In this document: positions 1 through 12,638 of the stretch, one piece after another
Layout: each line of letters opens with the position of its first letter
Numbering within the stretch: the first letter of the stretch is position 1
Source: Euptelea pleiosperma
Lineage: Eukaryota > Streptophyta > Magnoliopsida > Ranunculales > Eupteleaceae
Direction: 5' to 3'
Length of the DNA: 64,000 nt
Assembly (NCBI GenBank): GCA_035048495.1
Contig: CM068541.1
Coordinates: 15,197,929-15,261,928, forward strand
Notes under the pieces: model-generated
Told to the model about the DNA's origin: nothing
Database searches by the model: none
The model's input: only the letters and a program-made list of their open reading frames with translations
Translations under genes and position numbers: made by a program

Positions 1-500
1 CTATTTTGAAGGAGTTTATGGTATCGAGTATGAGGATTTTATGTACAATTGGGAGTGTAATTTTTGGAGAGACTTGACATTTGAGTTCTTTTGATAGAGC
101 GTTGCATGGTGTGCTCTTTCCTATATTTTCTTTGCTTCTATTTTTGTAGGGAATGCTTTTCCCTTGTCATGTACATACCTTTATACTCTTATACAAATTT
201 TTCTGGTTTCAATATATGGGTTAGGAACTCGTCTTCTTTGAAGGCCTTTCGTCATTGTCATCTTCTGGTTGTTCAATGGAGGCGTTTTGGCTACTTGTGG
301 TTTGATCATAAAAGGTTTCAAATTGTTCTTGACGGAAGGTCTGAAACCCTTCCATTATTTCAGCCATTATTTCTCAACTATTATATTTCTTCATTTCATT
401 GAGATGTACTAGTTGTTGACAGGGTGTACCCTTTATGTCATAAGGTCCCTTTATATCTGTAAGGGTATATTTGTTCATGTAGTTCATTTTCTTGTATCGA
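1..500. other. No supported gene; unclassified AT-rich DNA
   Basis: Two open frames of about 100 codons occur here (91-402 and 413-733, plus strand). Both are rich in Phe, Leu, Ser and Tyr, as expected from T-rich non-coding DNA, and show no domain I recognise. I regard them as chance frames. The stretch may belong to the same decayed retroelement as the gag remnant that follows. Confidence 0.5.
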
Positions 501-1229
501 TAGAAGTTTGGAGTCATGTGCTAAACATGTTCTCTTTTCCTCTCTCTTCTCTCTTGAAAACCTTAGAAACCCTAGAACCAAACCCTAGAATCACTTTCAA
601 CTTGGTGACGAAGGAAACCTACCGAGGTCTGCCAAGAAGGTTTTACTTGAAGGAGGACGATATTCAGGATTTTTGGGAAGATCTAGATGGACTTTTGCTC
701 GTTCTGCTCAAAATTTCATTTTTTCTTCTCTGATTGTTCTGATCTATTGGAAGTGGCCTTCATACATAATTCTGGATTTGTAGAATCCAACCTCGCGTAT
801 TTCCATGCAGATTTGAGTTTCCGGGAAGGAGAACTTGTGTCTAAAGTTAACACCTAGCCCAAATTCAGGCTTTTTTGTGATGTTTTTATTTTGTTTCCAA
901 TACCAGTGGATACTTGTTTTTGTGTGGATTTGGAGGTTAATCTGCCTTCGTATGCTATGGGAGATTCTTTCGGATCTTATCTAACATCTTCAGCCAATGG
1001 GACACTCTTCGCACCATGCCGATTGGTCACAATTTGGGTTGCTTTGGGTTCTAAACCCTTGTAGCTTGTTTCTTTGACTATTTGATGGTGCATTTGTGTG
1101 TACAACGACCTTCTTCTTCAATGTTTGTTGATATTGCGTAATGTCTACTGGCGGGGCTAATGAAGGGTCCACAGTGAGCATCGAAGTGCCGGGAGTTCAA
1201 TAGTGACTGAAGTGCCCTTCGAGAATCCA

Positions 1230-1690
1230 GATTAAAGATTACTTCAGTCAAGCTAGATGGGAAAGATTACTTGGAGTGGTCACATGCTGCCAAGATGTAG
1301 ATCGGAGGCCGTGGGAAGTTAGGGCACATCATTGAGTGCATTGTTGAGCCGAAGACATAGGATGCCCCATTGCTCGAGAAATAGGAGACTGAGAACCTCA
1401 CCGTCATGTCATGGCTTGTTGATTCCATGCAGCCCCATATCAGTAGGGGGTTCTTGCTTCTCTATACATCCAAGGAGGTTTGGGACACAACTTTTCATTC
1501 TTACTCTCAGCAACAGAACTTGGCCAGGACCTTTCAGCTTAGGCAGAATCTCCCATCTTCATCAAGGGAAAGGTCTCTCTCCGACAATTTTGTTACTCTT
1601 CACAGTATGTAGGAAAAGCTGGATCACTATCATTCCTTTCATCCCTTGGCACGGAAGATGTGCATCAGCACTGTAAGTTTGTAGAGGAGA
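1230..1690 (+). pseudogene. Ty1-copia gag remnant
   Basis: Read across frames, the plus strand gives a decayed copia-type Gag. Around 1245-1330 are pieces resembling a 'LDG..YLEWSHAAKM' opening and a 'GRGKLGHI' block. In one open frame at 1406-1612 are 'MSWLVDSMQPHIS', 'TSKEVWDTTFHSYSQQQN' and 'FQLRQNLPS'. This order matches the UBN2/Retrotran_gag_2 fold of plant copia Gag: a tryptophan-containing N-terminal block, a Trp-Asp block, a 'YSQ.QN.AR.FQL' helix, then 'LD.YH'. Gag packages element RNA into particles. Stops and frameshifts break the frame on both sides, and no protease, integrase or RT follows. The 500-1140 stretch, rich in 'aaaccctaga' motifs, may be its leader. Family identity is fairly sure, exact ends are not. 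Confidence 0.6.
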
Positions 1691-1779
1691 CTTAGATTTT
1701 TGACTCCTAGCAAATTAGTAAATCTAAACCTAAGTTACTAATAATTTAACAACAATCTACATTGGAATTTAAATACAAG

Positions 1780-2230
1780 TTATGTAACAATGACGGGGAC
1801 ACATGTGTAGGTGTTTGACATAGATATGAGGTGCCTAACACGGTACCTTTAAGAAGCTCGAAACGCAGACACATCCGTACACAAATATTATAATATAATA
1901 TTTTAGTTATATTGAGAAGTTTCGTTTAAATAAAAATAAGGAAAGAAATATATGAAAAGTAAAAGAACATTTCTATATGTCATGGAGCTATCCAATAATA
2001 TAATAAATATAAGTAACTTTATTAAAGAGGAAACTATCAAACAATTATAACTGTGTTTAACACCTTGAAAAAGTAATGTCTGGAGGATGTATCGCACAAA
2101 TCCTCTTTTAGAAATCATTTTTATAATAACAATTAATTAAAATAAAGTATTACATGGCCATAAGAGTATTTTTGAGTCGATGTGTCTGACACGGCAAAAA
2201 CCATAAAAGTGCTGTGTCCTTGTTACATAG
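1780..2230. mobile_element. Non-autonomous inverted-repeat element, TSD AATACAAG
   Basis: The left end reads TTATGTAACAATGAC and the right end, reverse complemented, reads CTATGTAACAAGGAC. The element is flanked by the 8-bp direct repeat AATACAAG at 1772-1779 and 2231-2238. Both subterminal regions carry GTGTC/GACAC words in opposite orientation. It has no coding capacity. The 8-bp duplication fits hAT-like or Mutator-like transposition. Confidence 0.7.
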
Positions 2231-2782
2231 AATACAAGGCACTAATAATTGAATAACAAGTCATCATATAACTTGTCAACCAGCTACCAATAGCTTCAAC
2301 AACTAGTTATGTCACAAAAGACCAATATTAGCTTTAATTATTTATTTCTTTTTTCTTTTTTGATGCTTTTGTATTGTTTGTCCTTTTACTTGTGCTGCAT
2401 CAGCTTGTGATAGACGGAAATGGTAAACAAATCGGTAGGAGTGGTGTTAGGCTCTAATTGGACATCCAGCCTTGAAAGACTAGAGAGTTCTACTAGATTG
2501 GAAAAATGAATCTTTTAGGGTAAGGGGATTTTCGCTTAAGAAAAATGCGAACTCGAGCCATTTGATAAAAAGAATAAAATCCAACAACTTGATAAAAACT
2601 CAAATGTGGTTTTTAAATAGTCAGACTTCTTAGGTTTTCAAAGCAGGGGATTGTAAGTATTTGTTTGACACTACTTCATACCTATAGAGTTGAATAGTTT
2701 TGTTTTAATTCAAGTTGAGTGGTCGAGTTTTCATGTACTCCATCGAATATTCACTCACAAGTTTTGTCACAATCATGTTATG

Positions 2783-2786
<4 letters not shown>

Positions 2787-2829
<43 letters not shown>
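2787..2829. repeat. (TC)21 microsatellite
   Basis: An uninterrupted TC dinucleotide run ends 38 bp before the most likely 3' splice site of the exon at 2868. It therefore extends the intron's polypyrimidine tract. Confidence 0.95.
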
Positions 2830-2831
<2 letters not shown>

Positions 2832-2867
2832 TTCTCTCTTCACTTGTAGCTATTGTTGCTTCTGCAG

Positions 2868-3162
2868 GTGCAGGTTATAGTGGAAATTACGGCAATCCTG
2901 AAACTGGATATGGGGGAAACCCTTATCCTGCTGGCTATGGCGTGAATCCTGTAAGTTTTTCTATTGTCATTTTGTATTTACATATCCAAGGGCAACATCA
3001 ATATATTCTTTGGATACTTTCCTTTAAGAGATTGGTTGTAATGTGATATTTGTTCTGTTCACATTCCAGGTACAAGGTGGTGCAGAAGGTGCTGCTCAAT
3101 ACGGACCTGGACCTGGTGCTTGGAGTACATATGACATGCAGCGGGCTCATGGACGCAGATAG
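2868..3162 (+). CDS. 3'-terminal two exons of a Gly/Tyr-rich protein
   Basis: I do not recognise the family with certainty. Exon A (about 2868-2950) follows a pyrimidine-rich tract ending CTGCAG and ends at CCT|GTAAGT in phase 0. Exon B (3070-3162) follows TTCCAG, opens in phase 0 and ends in TAG at 3160. The product's tail is low complexity: 'GYSGNYGNPETGYGGNPYP', then 'GGAEGAAQYGPGPGAW', ending 'DMQRAHGRR'. Gly/Tyr/Asn-rich tails like this occur at the C-termini of plant RNA-binding proteins (hnRNP- or KH-type), where they drive assembly. That role is only inferred here. No upstream exon is visible in the preceding 2.8 kb, so the gene either has a long TE-filled intron reaching past the window edge or is a truncated duplicate. 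The exact 3' splice site is uncertain (2850, 2868 or 2874). Confidence 0.6.
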
Positions 3163-4920
3163 ACTAGTGTGCATGTCATGCTAAGTTGTGGTCCCCTCGT
3201 TTTGCTTACCTGCATACTGGTACCTTGGGCTGCAACTTCGTAGCTACTTAAGTTGGGCTATGGAGTGTTATTTCATGAATGACATTTTGGCAGATATGCT
3301 CAGTACTGTTATTTTGGATATTTAATATCCTGACTTGCAAATATTGACATTCCATATCAGTAATTTGGTATATCCATACTATAGAGTTATTTCGATATTT
3401 CGTAATGTAGAAGTTTGCATCTGGCTGCTCTATCATGTGATGGTATTCAATTGCAATTTTTGTTGATCTTTTCTGTTTTATTTTACGGTTCTGAATCAAT
3501 TGTGCTTACCTTTTCTGTTTTGTCATCGGAAGAGCAGATGTTCCTTTTTTCCTTTCAGTTGTTGGCAGCAAGGTATCCAGTTTGTAATATCAGCTACTGA
3601 GTTCTAGTTCTTTTATCTCTTCATGTTGGCAGAAAGTATAGTGCTGAGGGTTCCCATTTGGAGTTTGTGTGGTGGTAGGATATTTGCAAGTTAATCCGAT
3701 TGAGTCCTGTGACAGTTGAAGCTCCAGTGGGCTGCCTCATAATTAATATCATTACCTGGTAGCATGAGATTTTCCTTGGTTCCGGGCAGTCTATTACATG
3801 GATTACACAAATATATTTCTCTGGAAACTCTTGTGTTTGCTTGCGAACACCTTAGGATCATCAAGATTCGTGTGAAGGATTTGGGACCAGTTTAGACTGG
3901 GTGCTAACCTGTTGTAACTCTCCTTCCGGGTGGGATTGACAATACAGCTATAAAAGCTCAAAAGTGGTGGAGTTTGCAAACACCTTAGGATGGTAATTAT
4001 AAATGGAGTTTTAGGTATTCCAACAAATACTTCCAGTGTTCCTAGTGTTCCCAGTGTTCTCTTTTTATTTTTTATTATTTTGTCCATTTTTTTTGCTGAA
4101 GCTAAATATTTGGGATAAGGCGTAGATGATGATTATTAATTTTTTTCGATCTTTGATTGTTCAGTGTTCTGTGTCACTTGATTTCGCAATATTTACCTTG
4201 GATTTAATCTACCATCTTGTTCTGGGTCCTTTTATAGAGAGCATCCGTTTAAAGTTCAATGGTTTAATCCACTTTCTTATCACTCGGTGTCAGTGTGTTT
4301 TAGGCTTGATGAGTCTGCGACATGGACGGGTGCTTTCAGTCAGGCATTTGTAAAATTGATAGTTGTCGACCAGTTACATTTTCGCTGATGGTACTCTATG
4401 TCATATAACTGCACATGTAGAATTTTCATGTTCCATTCATATTGTTGGGTTTGTTACGTTCAACCAAGATGCACTAGGCTATTAGTACCTTAGTAGTTTG
4501 ATTCTTCCAGCTAGGGCTCACCTCTCACTTCCAATGAATAGATCTACACTGTAGGGCCTAGAGCTTGCCTGATTCATGCCCTTGTCTAGACAAAAAAAAA
4601 AAAAAAAAGATTCATGCTTCTGCCTTTCACAATTTATGATTTTGAATCAACAGCACACTTAACATATTAGTTAGTAGTGTCATTATATTCATGATTAGTT
4701 TAAGACTGGTAAGACAATCGCTCTAGATTCATGAGTTGATAGCCATAGTCATGGGTGGTTCTTGGGCTTTATCTTAATAATTTTGATAAATTTTTTTGGG
4801 CGTTAGGCAGGACCCGACCAGCTATGTTAATCACAAAAACCAATTACTAGCGAGAACACATCCCCTAGCATCTTCATCGTTAAATCTTGTAAGAGTGCTC
4901 ACAATGCTTGTCCTTAATAC
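3163..4920. other. Probable 3' UTR, then intergenic DNA
   Basis: The first few hundred bases after the stop are T-rich and ordinary for a plant 3' UTR. I could not fix a polyadenylation site. A run of about 18 A lies near 4590. No reading frame beyond about 90 codons and no recognisable domain is present. Confidence 0.5.
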
Positions 4921-4924
4921 CATT

Positions 4925-5990
4925 GATATTAATGGACAAAGCTTTGTTTGGCAAGTGGCTTGGGAGGTTCAGTAAAAGAATAGTTTATGGAGAAAGAGTA
5001 TTGTAAGTAATTTCTGTTGCAAACATCAAGATTGGGAGCCCAACGGAGTTGTATCAAGCTATGGGTTAGATGTAGAAAGGTATAGCTAAGATCTTTAAAG
5101 AGTTCTCTACAGGTATTCAAGTACGGGTGAGGAATGTCGACAGGATCGGATTTTGGGAGGGATACCTGGTGCGGTGATGCTCCTTTGTGCTGAAATTTTC
5201 AAAATCTGTAAGGGGGAGTGTGTCAGAGTTGTATTCTTGTTGACAATTGCTTGGAGAGAAGAGGAGACAGGGTGTCGTGGAACCTTTGCTTTAGACGAAA
5301 CCTGAATGATTGGGCATTGGAACATCTTGCCGCCCTTTTGGGTTGCCTAAAGTTGCTAGGTTGCTTCTTGAAGAGGACAAGAGAATATGGAAGTGGAACC
5401 TCAAAGGTGCTTTCATGTTGCGGTCCTTTGCTTTGGATTTTATGGGTAATACGTAGTCAACATTCTTTGTCCAATATGATATGGCATAACCAAATTCTTT
5501 TGAAAGTGGCCTTTTTCTAGTAAATGGTGACCCTAGACAAGATTCTAACAGTGGATAATATGATAAGCAATAATTTTTTTATGCCTAATATGTGTTCCCT
5601 TTGCAAGACGCTGGGGAGTTGGTTAATCATCTTCTTTGATTCATTGTAATTTCTCAAGTGGCACGTTGAACAAGATGATGGAGATGTTGGGAGTGAGATC
5701 GGCCTTCCCCAAAAGTTTGTTTGAACTGTTGCCAGGCTGGAAGTTGTAGGGCTTGGATGTCGAGAGGAAATCTGTTTGGACTTTGGAGTATGGTTCCTTT
5801 TGAGGTGGGGTGGTGTATTTGGAAGGAAAGCAAATGTATGTTTGAGGATAACTGTTGCTCCCAAGAGGTGGTGACCAAGAAAGTCATAGCTACTTTTTCT
5901 CATTGGTTATTCTCAGGGAGTTTGAAGGTGTATCCTTTGGGGATCTTTTGTACAACTTTGAGGCCTTGGTGTCTGACACTATCTATTGTT
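4925..5990 (+). mobile_element. L1-type LINE 3' fragment (post-RT and zf-RVT region)
   Basis: Shifting between frames, the plus strand reads as the region after the reverse transcriptase of a plant L1. In order: 'NKALFGKWLGRFSK' at 4925-4965, 'RVRNVDRIGFWEG' then 'GDAPLCAEIFKICK' at 5125-5215, and a final block 'WCIWKESKCMFED' at 5810-5850. These match the conserved 'LLGKWLWRF', 'GDG.RI.FW.D.WCGD.PL' and 'WTIWRERN.RCFE' blocks of the family. Several frameshifts and stops make it dead. The RT and endonuclease parts are absent upstream, so it is a 5'-truncated copy. Confidence 0.7.
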
Positions 5991-8900
5991 AATGCATTTT
6001 CCTGTTTTCTCTTCAGCTAATGAGCCTGCCCCCTCAGTAGGTGTCCTTTTTCTTGTTTTTGGGGCATCTTGTACAGCTCTTTTACCATCAATGCACGCAC
6101 AGATTACTTATCGGAAGAAAAACAAGATCTCATGTTTCAGATAGTGGCTTCATAGAAGGGCAATGAGATCCCTCTAACATGGAAGCTTGAGTTCTTTATT
6201 CTTTTGTTCTACATCCATGGCGTCAAATACTATATGCTATTGTATTCATAGTGATGTATGATTATACATAATGCACATTACGTTAATATCCCCAGGTATA
6301 TTGAACTTAGATAATGTACAATATCTAATACACCTATATGTTGTATCCCCAGTATCATGATATATAAGAAACATGGTTAATAAGAATAAAAGTACTGCTT
6401 TGTGCTTTCAAGTAAGCTTGGTAATTTTGTTACAAGACTCTCTGATGTCAATCTTATATCATACTCTCCAACATCCTATAGAAACCCAATTACATTCAAG
6501 GCACACGTAGCATTATCAGTGCCTTAACCCAACCATTTGGGGTTGCAACATGAATCATGTTCCGGCATTCAATTCTATCTAACAATCAGTCATGTGAATT
6601 TATATTATACTCTCCAACATCCTACAACATACAAGTTTTCACAAAATGTCATACAAATATTCTATAGAAATCATAGTTCTGTTTAGGCGGTTGAGCTGAG
6701 CTCTTGCAGTAGGCTTTAGTTTATTTTTGGTCGTTTTCTGTGGTAAATTTGGCTTTTCCAATGGTCTTATGTTGCTGATGCCAACTTCAATTCTGCCATA
6801 TTATGGTACTGAAGCCAACTTTAATGCTGCTGTCTTAGTCATATTAGGTCGTGTTATTAGGTATTAAGTGTCAACCTGACTAGATCACTGCATAGAAAGC
6901 TGTTACCCTGTTAGGTTTTAATTGTCAGCCCAACTTGATTAACGCATTGGAAGCCGTTATAAGTTTAGAATTCAGCATACTGCTGATTAGGTTTCATTAC
7001 TTATGTCTAGATTGTACAAATGGAAGGATGAGTGAATGGATATAGCTGCTGATTTTAGTTTTAGTGGGCAGGCGCCTTTTGTTCCATAAATTTTGTTTAG
7101 GTTTCTTTGTGGGATTAGTGTGGGGATGGGGTGAGGGGGAAGCTTATTAGGACCACAGGAATGCTGTTTTGAGTTGGATCCTTCTAGAAGTTCAGTAGCA
7201 AGTATTGAGTGCATCTTATTGATTGCATTGAGAAGGACTGCTGGTCGTTGGCAAGACAGGTTCACCAGTGAAGCGGGAGAATGAATTTCATGGTCAAGTA
7301 AGTGAATAATTATCTGAACACCTCGTATTATATTACTTCAATTGCATCGTAGTTATAGTTCATCTGCTGCTTGTTGTGCTTGTTCAACGGTCTATTTAGA
7401 ATTTTTTTGCTACACCTCCAGTCTGTTGATAAGTTGATGCTGGTGTCATCTTGTCGATACTGATTGCAAGTGAGCCCTTTTCCCCTCAAAATTAAGGTCT
7501 TGGTCAATAGAGTAGGTGCTTTATGTTAGCAACATTCTTCGGTTATTAACTTCATTTTTTTACTAAATACTGCAGATGATCTCTCTTGCTGAGTTTAGCA
7601 ATTGGGATCAGTATCTAAGATTGCTTTACTTATCATTAGTTGAATCCAGATAGGAACAAATTTACCTCCAAATCAGCAATATGAATTGCACTATGAAAGG
7701 AAAGTCACTCTGGGTACTTTCATGGTGGTAGGATAGAGAGAGGCTTTGCATAGAATGCATAGTTGTGCCTTGATTGTTTGACCTTTCATCCTTTACTTCG
7801 GCATTTTGCCTTCTCTGAGTTACCTTACCGTGTCAGTGTGTGTTCATAATGTTATCTTTCTACAAGTAACTTGTTTTCCTACACATTCAAAACAGTGAAT
7901 TGTAAGCATGTCGAGACATTACATGCTTTTGCAAGTATATTTATGATCAATAGTGTTTGCGATATTTGTCTGCTTATGTGCATATATTCATTATTTATGT
8001 GGTTGATGATTGAGCAGTGATTATTGCAAAGTTTTTGACAGCTGGAGGTTTCTTGTAGGAAATAGATTGATCTATGTTATATATTCCGCATTATGTGGTA
8101 CTTGTTTGGAATTTCTCTTTCTCACGTTGGCTTTACTTATCAAGGCAGTTGGTTCGCCTATATTTATAACAAATGTATGTGATTATAATTTTGGAACATT
8201 ATTACCAGTTCACGTCAGCTAAGTGGGTATAAAACTATTCTCACTTTTATTATTTATGGTATTACCCTTCCATATATGGTATTGCCATCGTAACTTGGAG
8301 TATGCCTTTTTTTTGAAGCATTCCATATCGAATTTTTAGAATCACAAAACAACTTCACTGAGACCAGCAGTTTTATGAAGTATATCATTAAGAAATAAGA
8401 AACCAAAAGAAATAGCTCTGCCAAGGTATAGAAGAACGAATAGAAGCAGAAGATCAACACTGGCCAAAACTGAAATAGCTTGGACAACCCATGGCCATGC
8501 TTTAAGTTTTTTATATGGAAGTTTGGAATGTGTACTACCTTTTCCTTATGCACAATGTTAGATATCTATGAGAACCCTGTGTGCAGCTCCAAGGGCGTAT
8601 ATCTTTTTGGCTCATTCCCTCAATTAGCATTTTGCACATCTCCCTTGATACATGGGTAGTTGGAAGGGTTTGCTATGGAATGGAGACTCATGAAATGAGG
8701 CAGTTAGCATGTGTAGTATGTTACCCCCTAGAATTGCCCCATCATCATTAGCCTGAATGCCTCTTCGTGAGTGGCTGTAGACTGATCAGAAGTAACAATC
8801 TAGGTCTGAAGTAGGTAAAAAAAAAGGAGGTAAAAAGAGAGGAGAGGCCAGCCACCACAGTAATAGCTTTGGTATCCTAAAGTAAGAGAAGGGACTTGAG

Positions 8901-9500
8901 TGAATCAGTGATTGTATAAAACCCTCTAGAGTCAATGGTGAGTTTGTAAATGGAAAAGCTGATGACCGCTAATGAAGAAGGTGCAAGTTGCTTTACATGA
9001 AGGTCATTGAAATGCAAACTAAATATACCTTTGATCTTTGCTCGACAGATGATTAAGTATTCTACTGACTTTGCAGCCTAGAGTGTAAAATGTTGGTTTC
9101 GTCCAGCATCACAGTAAACTGACCAAATGAGACGTCTTGAACGAGATACAATGATGCAATTGAAAAATAATGATATTTTTCGATATGCAATATATGGAGA
9201 TACATTACACATTTACGTAACTTTTTTTAATGCTCAATTAAGCTAAAAATAAAACGTTGATGGAATAATACTACTTTCAACCATTAAATGATATTACTTA
9301 CAGTCATTCTCAATGTTTAATTAGTTAAACTAATTCTCTCGAATAAATTATACATACCTGTGTATTAGTACTGGTACCTTACTGGAACAAGACATCTCAG
9401 CTGAGATGGTCCAAGGTGGAATGATACTTTAAACCATGATCCTTGTGACACATAGGAGAAGGTATGCTATTTTTTTCTTGGTTGCATACGGGTAATAGGT
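5991..9500. other. Intergenic DNA without a supported gene
   Basis: All frames are short. Around 6190-6430 are repeated ATAC/TATG words, a 'CATGATATATAAGAAACATGG' TATA-like stretch and A-rich leader-like DNA that could be a decayed short LTR, but I cannot define two ends. The phrase 'atactctccaacatccta' occurs twice (about 6460 and 6605), suggesting a local duplication. 'catcatcattagcc' near 8735 recurs in the RTE tail at about 9525. Confidence 0.5.
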
Positions 9501-9504
9501 GAGT

Positions 9505-10030
9505 CAGAGGTACTAGGAAATTGTCATCATCATTAGCCTTTTCCCAACGGTATAGGGTCAGCTGCACGAATCTTGTTTCTCTATTCAATTTTGTCTAAAG
9601 CCATCTCTTCTGTTAAGACAATTTTCTTAAAATCTCCTCAGAACCTCACTCCATGTTTGTTTTGGCCTTCCCTTTGCCCTTTAGGCTCTTCGACTTGCAC
9701 ATTCCCCCTCATTGGTCTTTGCTGTACATGACCAAACCATCTCAATCGACTGTCTCTCATTTTGCCACTTATTGGGGCTACTCCTATATTTTCACAAATG
9801 TGTTTATTTTTAATTGTCTTTATTTGTCTTACCACACATCCATATCTCGGCTATTCTCATTTTGTAAACATGTTTCTTGATTGCTCAGCATTCTGCTCCA
9901 TTAATCATTGCCGATTTAATTGCCGTCTTATCGAATTTCTTTTTAGTTTGATTGGCACATGTCGATCTCATAACACTCTTGGCATTCATCCTGCTGGCCA
10001 GTGCAAAGTTCCCAAGGAAACGCTTGCATG
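9505..10030 (-). mobile_element. RTE-clade non-LTR retrotransposon, 3' end
   Basis: On the minus strand the sequence reads as the extreme C-terminus of an RTE-type reverse transcriptase. In order: 'NGAEC*AIKKHVYKM', 'MCGKTNKDN', 'GVAPISGKMRDSRLRWFGHVQ' and 'KGRPKQTW', then 'LDKIE*RNKIRAADP'. The 'RLRWFGHVQRRP' and 'GRPK.TW' blocks and the closing 'R..IR.ADP' are diagnostic of plant RTE elements. The copy ends in the short TGATGATGA repeat that RTE elements use as a tail. It has several frameshifts and is 5'-truncated. It is inactive, but the family call is secure. Confidence 0.85.
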
Positions 10031-11250
10031 ACTTCGTATGAGATCCTAATTGTTACTAGGAAAACTGTCACCTTGAAATTTATAAACATTTTCCGTAGTT
10101 ATTGAGATCCTAATCTTGTCACTCTTAGGCACATAAAACCTAGGGTGAGTAAAGTGGTGAATTTGCCTTTTTTCTTAGAAGCAGAGTTGGCAAACTTAGT
10201 TATTGGACCATTGGGGTCCCAATCTTGCAACCCCTAGGTGCTTCAGATTATATTTTATTTTTTTGAATGTTGCCTATTTCTACTCATGATCAGTTCTTTC
10301 TCTATTCTTATATATGGTTGCTTCTTGGAATAAATTAGTGACTTAAATGCATATTTAGAGCATCTACATTGCAACCAAAACTAATTGATGACAGATTTTG
10401 GATATGTAGACTGAAGTTACCTTTCATCTTGTGAGTTCTGGTTTGTTTATCTTAACAATTTAGTGAATGCATACGGACTTAATCTAGTAATTTTATAGGC
10501 ACAATGCTTCATCATTGTGAGTTTGTGAGTAGATGTATGATACAAAGTTTTGGACTTGAGTGCATCTCAGCCAGCTGAAAACTAAGATGGAATGAAACAA
10601 ACTGAATAATTGACTAGGCAAACTGACACAAACCGAAAAAGTGTGGTGACTTATGTGCAAAAATAAGCTATAAAATAAATTTTAAAGCTATGAACTTCGA
10701 CCATATATACACAAAAAATAATTACATTTTTTGTTTCCCATATGCTAAGATACAGTAAGATTCATTACACTAAACTCTGTTTTAACTTTTGGAAAGAAGG
10801 GAAGCCTCGAGCAAAAGGTAAAGGGTTTGAAGAAGGGAAGAGTCGGTGGTTAAAAGAGTTGAAGGAATAGGGGTTTAGGTGCCTTCTTGCGAGGCAGATA
10901 TTAGGAGATCGAATGATGAGAAGACCATGAATGAATAAGAGAAATCAGCCTTGGAAGGAGCATATGGATGATAAGCTTCCCTTTCCTCCAAGTGCCCTTA
11001 TGAGAAATTGGTTACATGAGCTTACAATGCTGCATGAAATGTAGGAAGCATGTTTGGAGAATTTTATGCTCCCAGTAATCAAGTAACTCTGAAACTGTAT
11101 ATTTTCGACAAAATGCAAGGTGGCTTAAGTTATTCACCTTTATCATTTAACCTTATGAGAGGAACATTGCTCAGAGGTATGCTGACTCCTCGGTTACCAA
11201 AAAACTTTGAAAATCATCTTGCATTGGGGCAGAGTTGGTTACTTAAGAAC
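10031..11250. other. Intergenic DNA, nothing recognisable
   Basis: AT-rich sequence without long frames, splice-like exon structure or clear repeat ends. Short purine-rich stretches occur near 10800-10930. I see no domain in any frame. Confidence 0.5.
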
Positions 11251-11252
11251 TA

Positions 11253-11676
11253 AGATGCTTAGATATGGATACAGATACAGACATTGGTATGGGAAATGAA
11301 GATACTACTAATCATTTCCCAAAATCCTGGGGATGGATGCGGATACAGGTATCTCATCCTATACGTCGAAACCAAGCTTTAAATTTTTGGTCATCTTTTA
11401 AAACTAAGATAATCTTTTAACATTTACATCATGCAAAATGTAAATGAAACTTCAAATATTATGAAGATTGGTTAGAATGCACTGTTCATATATTTGTCTT
11501 CACAAAATAAATGTCGAAATTGTTACGAGTTAAGAAAATAACCAATAGTAAAATAGCAAATAAGAAATTTGTGTGGTAGAAGTGTCAATGTAGTATGCAG
11601 TATCAGATTCAGTATTTTATTGTGTTGATGCGGGTACACTTGGCACGTTGAAGTTTTGGGTATCATAGCTTAGGAA
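11253..11676. repeat. GATAC-rich inverted-repeat element
   Basis: The left end, 'gatgcttagatatggatac', has a rough inverse at the right end, 'ggtatcatagcttagg'. The interior repeats GGATACAG/GTATC words in both orientations. No confident target duplication was found, so the boundaries are approximate. It resembles the palindrome-word elements elsewhere in the window. Confidence 0.4.
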
Positions 11677-11689
11677 CCATGGGAAAGCA

Positions 11690-12165
11690 ACTAAGAGACT
11701 TTTGTCCTTTTCTACTTTCCATTGGATTTTTATTGGATTTTAGAAGGTGAAATGACATCACTATCCTTTCTAATTTGACCCAATTATGTTTTAACAACCT
11801 CCTAAGCTTAGTAAAATCTCGCCCAAAAGACCACTTGGCCTTGTCTAAAATGATTGAGTTACCCCAAGGGCCTTCCTACACCTATAAATATCCCATGCAT
11901 TTTGTGAGTGGGCAAGAAAACTTTGCCAAAAAAATGTCCCAAAGAAAGCTTCGGATATTAGAAGTGTTAGTGTAAAGCACTGACAGAACTTGAAGAGCCC
12001 CCCCTCTTTTGACAAAAGATCCACACCCAAGTTCCATAGCTTTGGGTCCGTTATCCCAATCATGATTTTCTACCCCCAAAGGGCTCGTGAACTTAGCCAA
12101 TACAAAGGTATATGATAGCACCCAATTTTTTCGATTCGGCATTTCGATCTGTGATTTATCATTCA
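11690..12165 (+). repeat. Possible LTR or promoter-bearing repeat fragment
   Basis: A TATA-like 'cctataaatatccc' at about 11880 is followed by leader-like DNA. This arrangement is common in plant LTRs. I could not find a partner copy or terminal TG/CA pair in the window. Confidence 0.3.
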
Positions 12166-12322
12166 TGGACGTTGCAACACAAGGGTTTTTTTTTGTACTT
12201 TTACCTTTAGTATAATAATTGTGAGTCTCAGCTAGTGTAAGTTCAAGGCACTAGTTCGACTTCCTCTTCTCTCTTTATTCTTCTCCTTTCTCTTCCCATC
12301 TCAAAACCCTAATTTACTTTAC
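12166..12322 (+). repeat. 5' LTR of the copia element
   Basis: This stretch matches 13931-14108 closely. Shared blocks include 'tagtgtaagttcaag', 'gacttcctcttctctc' and 'aaccctaatttacttta'. It ends directly before the tRNA-Met-type primer-binding site. The LTR is only about 160 bp long. The left boundary is approximate. Confidence 0.7.
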
Positions 12323-12323
12323 T

Positions 12324-12335
12324 TGGTATCAGAGC
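12324..12335 (+). other. Primer-binding site TGGTATCAGAGC
   Basis: TGGTATCAGAGC is the standard initiator-tRNA-Met primer-binding site of plant Ty1-copia elements. It sits immediately 3' of the left LTR, exactly as expected. Confidence 0.95.
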
Positions 12336-12638
12336 ATATGATCTGTTAAGTAGGCTTTGCTCTTTTCTTCTTGTTCATTCTTTTTTATTTTTCTTTCCTT
12401 CTTTGTGGTGAGAAATAATAACCTAGGGTCTGGTCGTGAAACCCTATGTTTTTCTATTTTTCCCCTAATGTGGTGGTTCCCACCACCTATATTATGTGTG
12501 GATGTGTAAGAGGTCATTTATGCATATTTAAAGGGATAACCTTGGCCTCTGTGTGTATGTGCATGCTACAGATGAGAAGTTGTTGTAGCATGGTGTATTG
12601 TCTCCAAGGGAAATTGTAGGTTCCTGTAATTTGTCATT

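Noticed and set aside
91..733. Two ~100-codon frames as genes
   Set aside because: T-rich chance frames with no recognisable domain or conserved motif.
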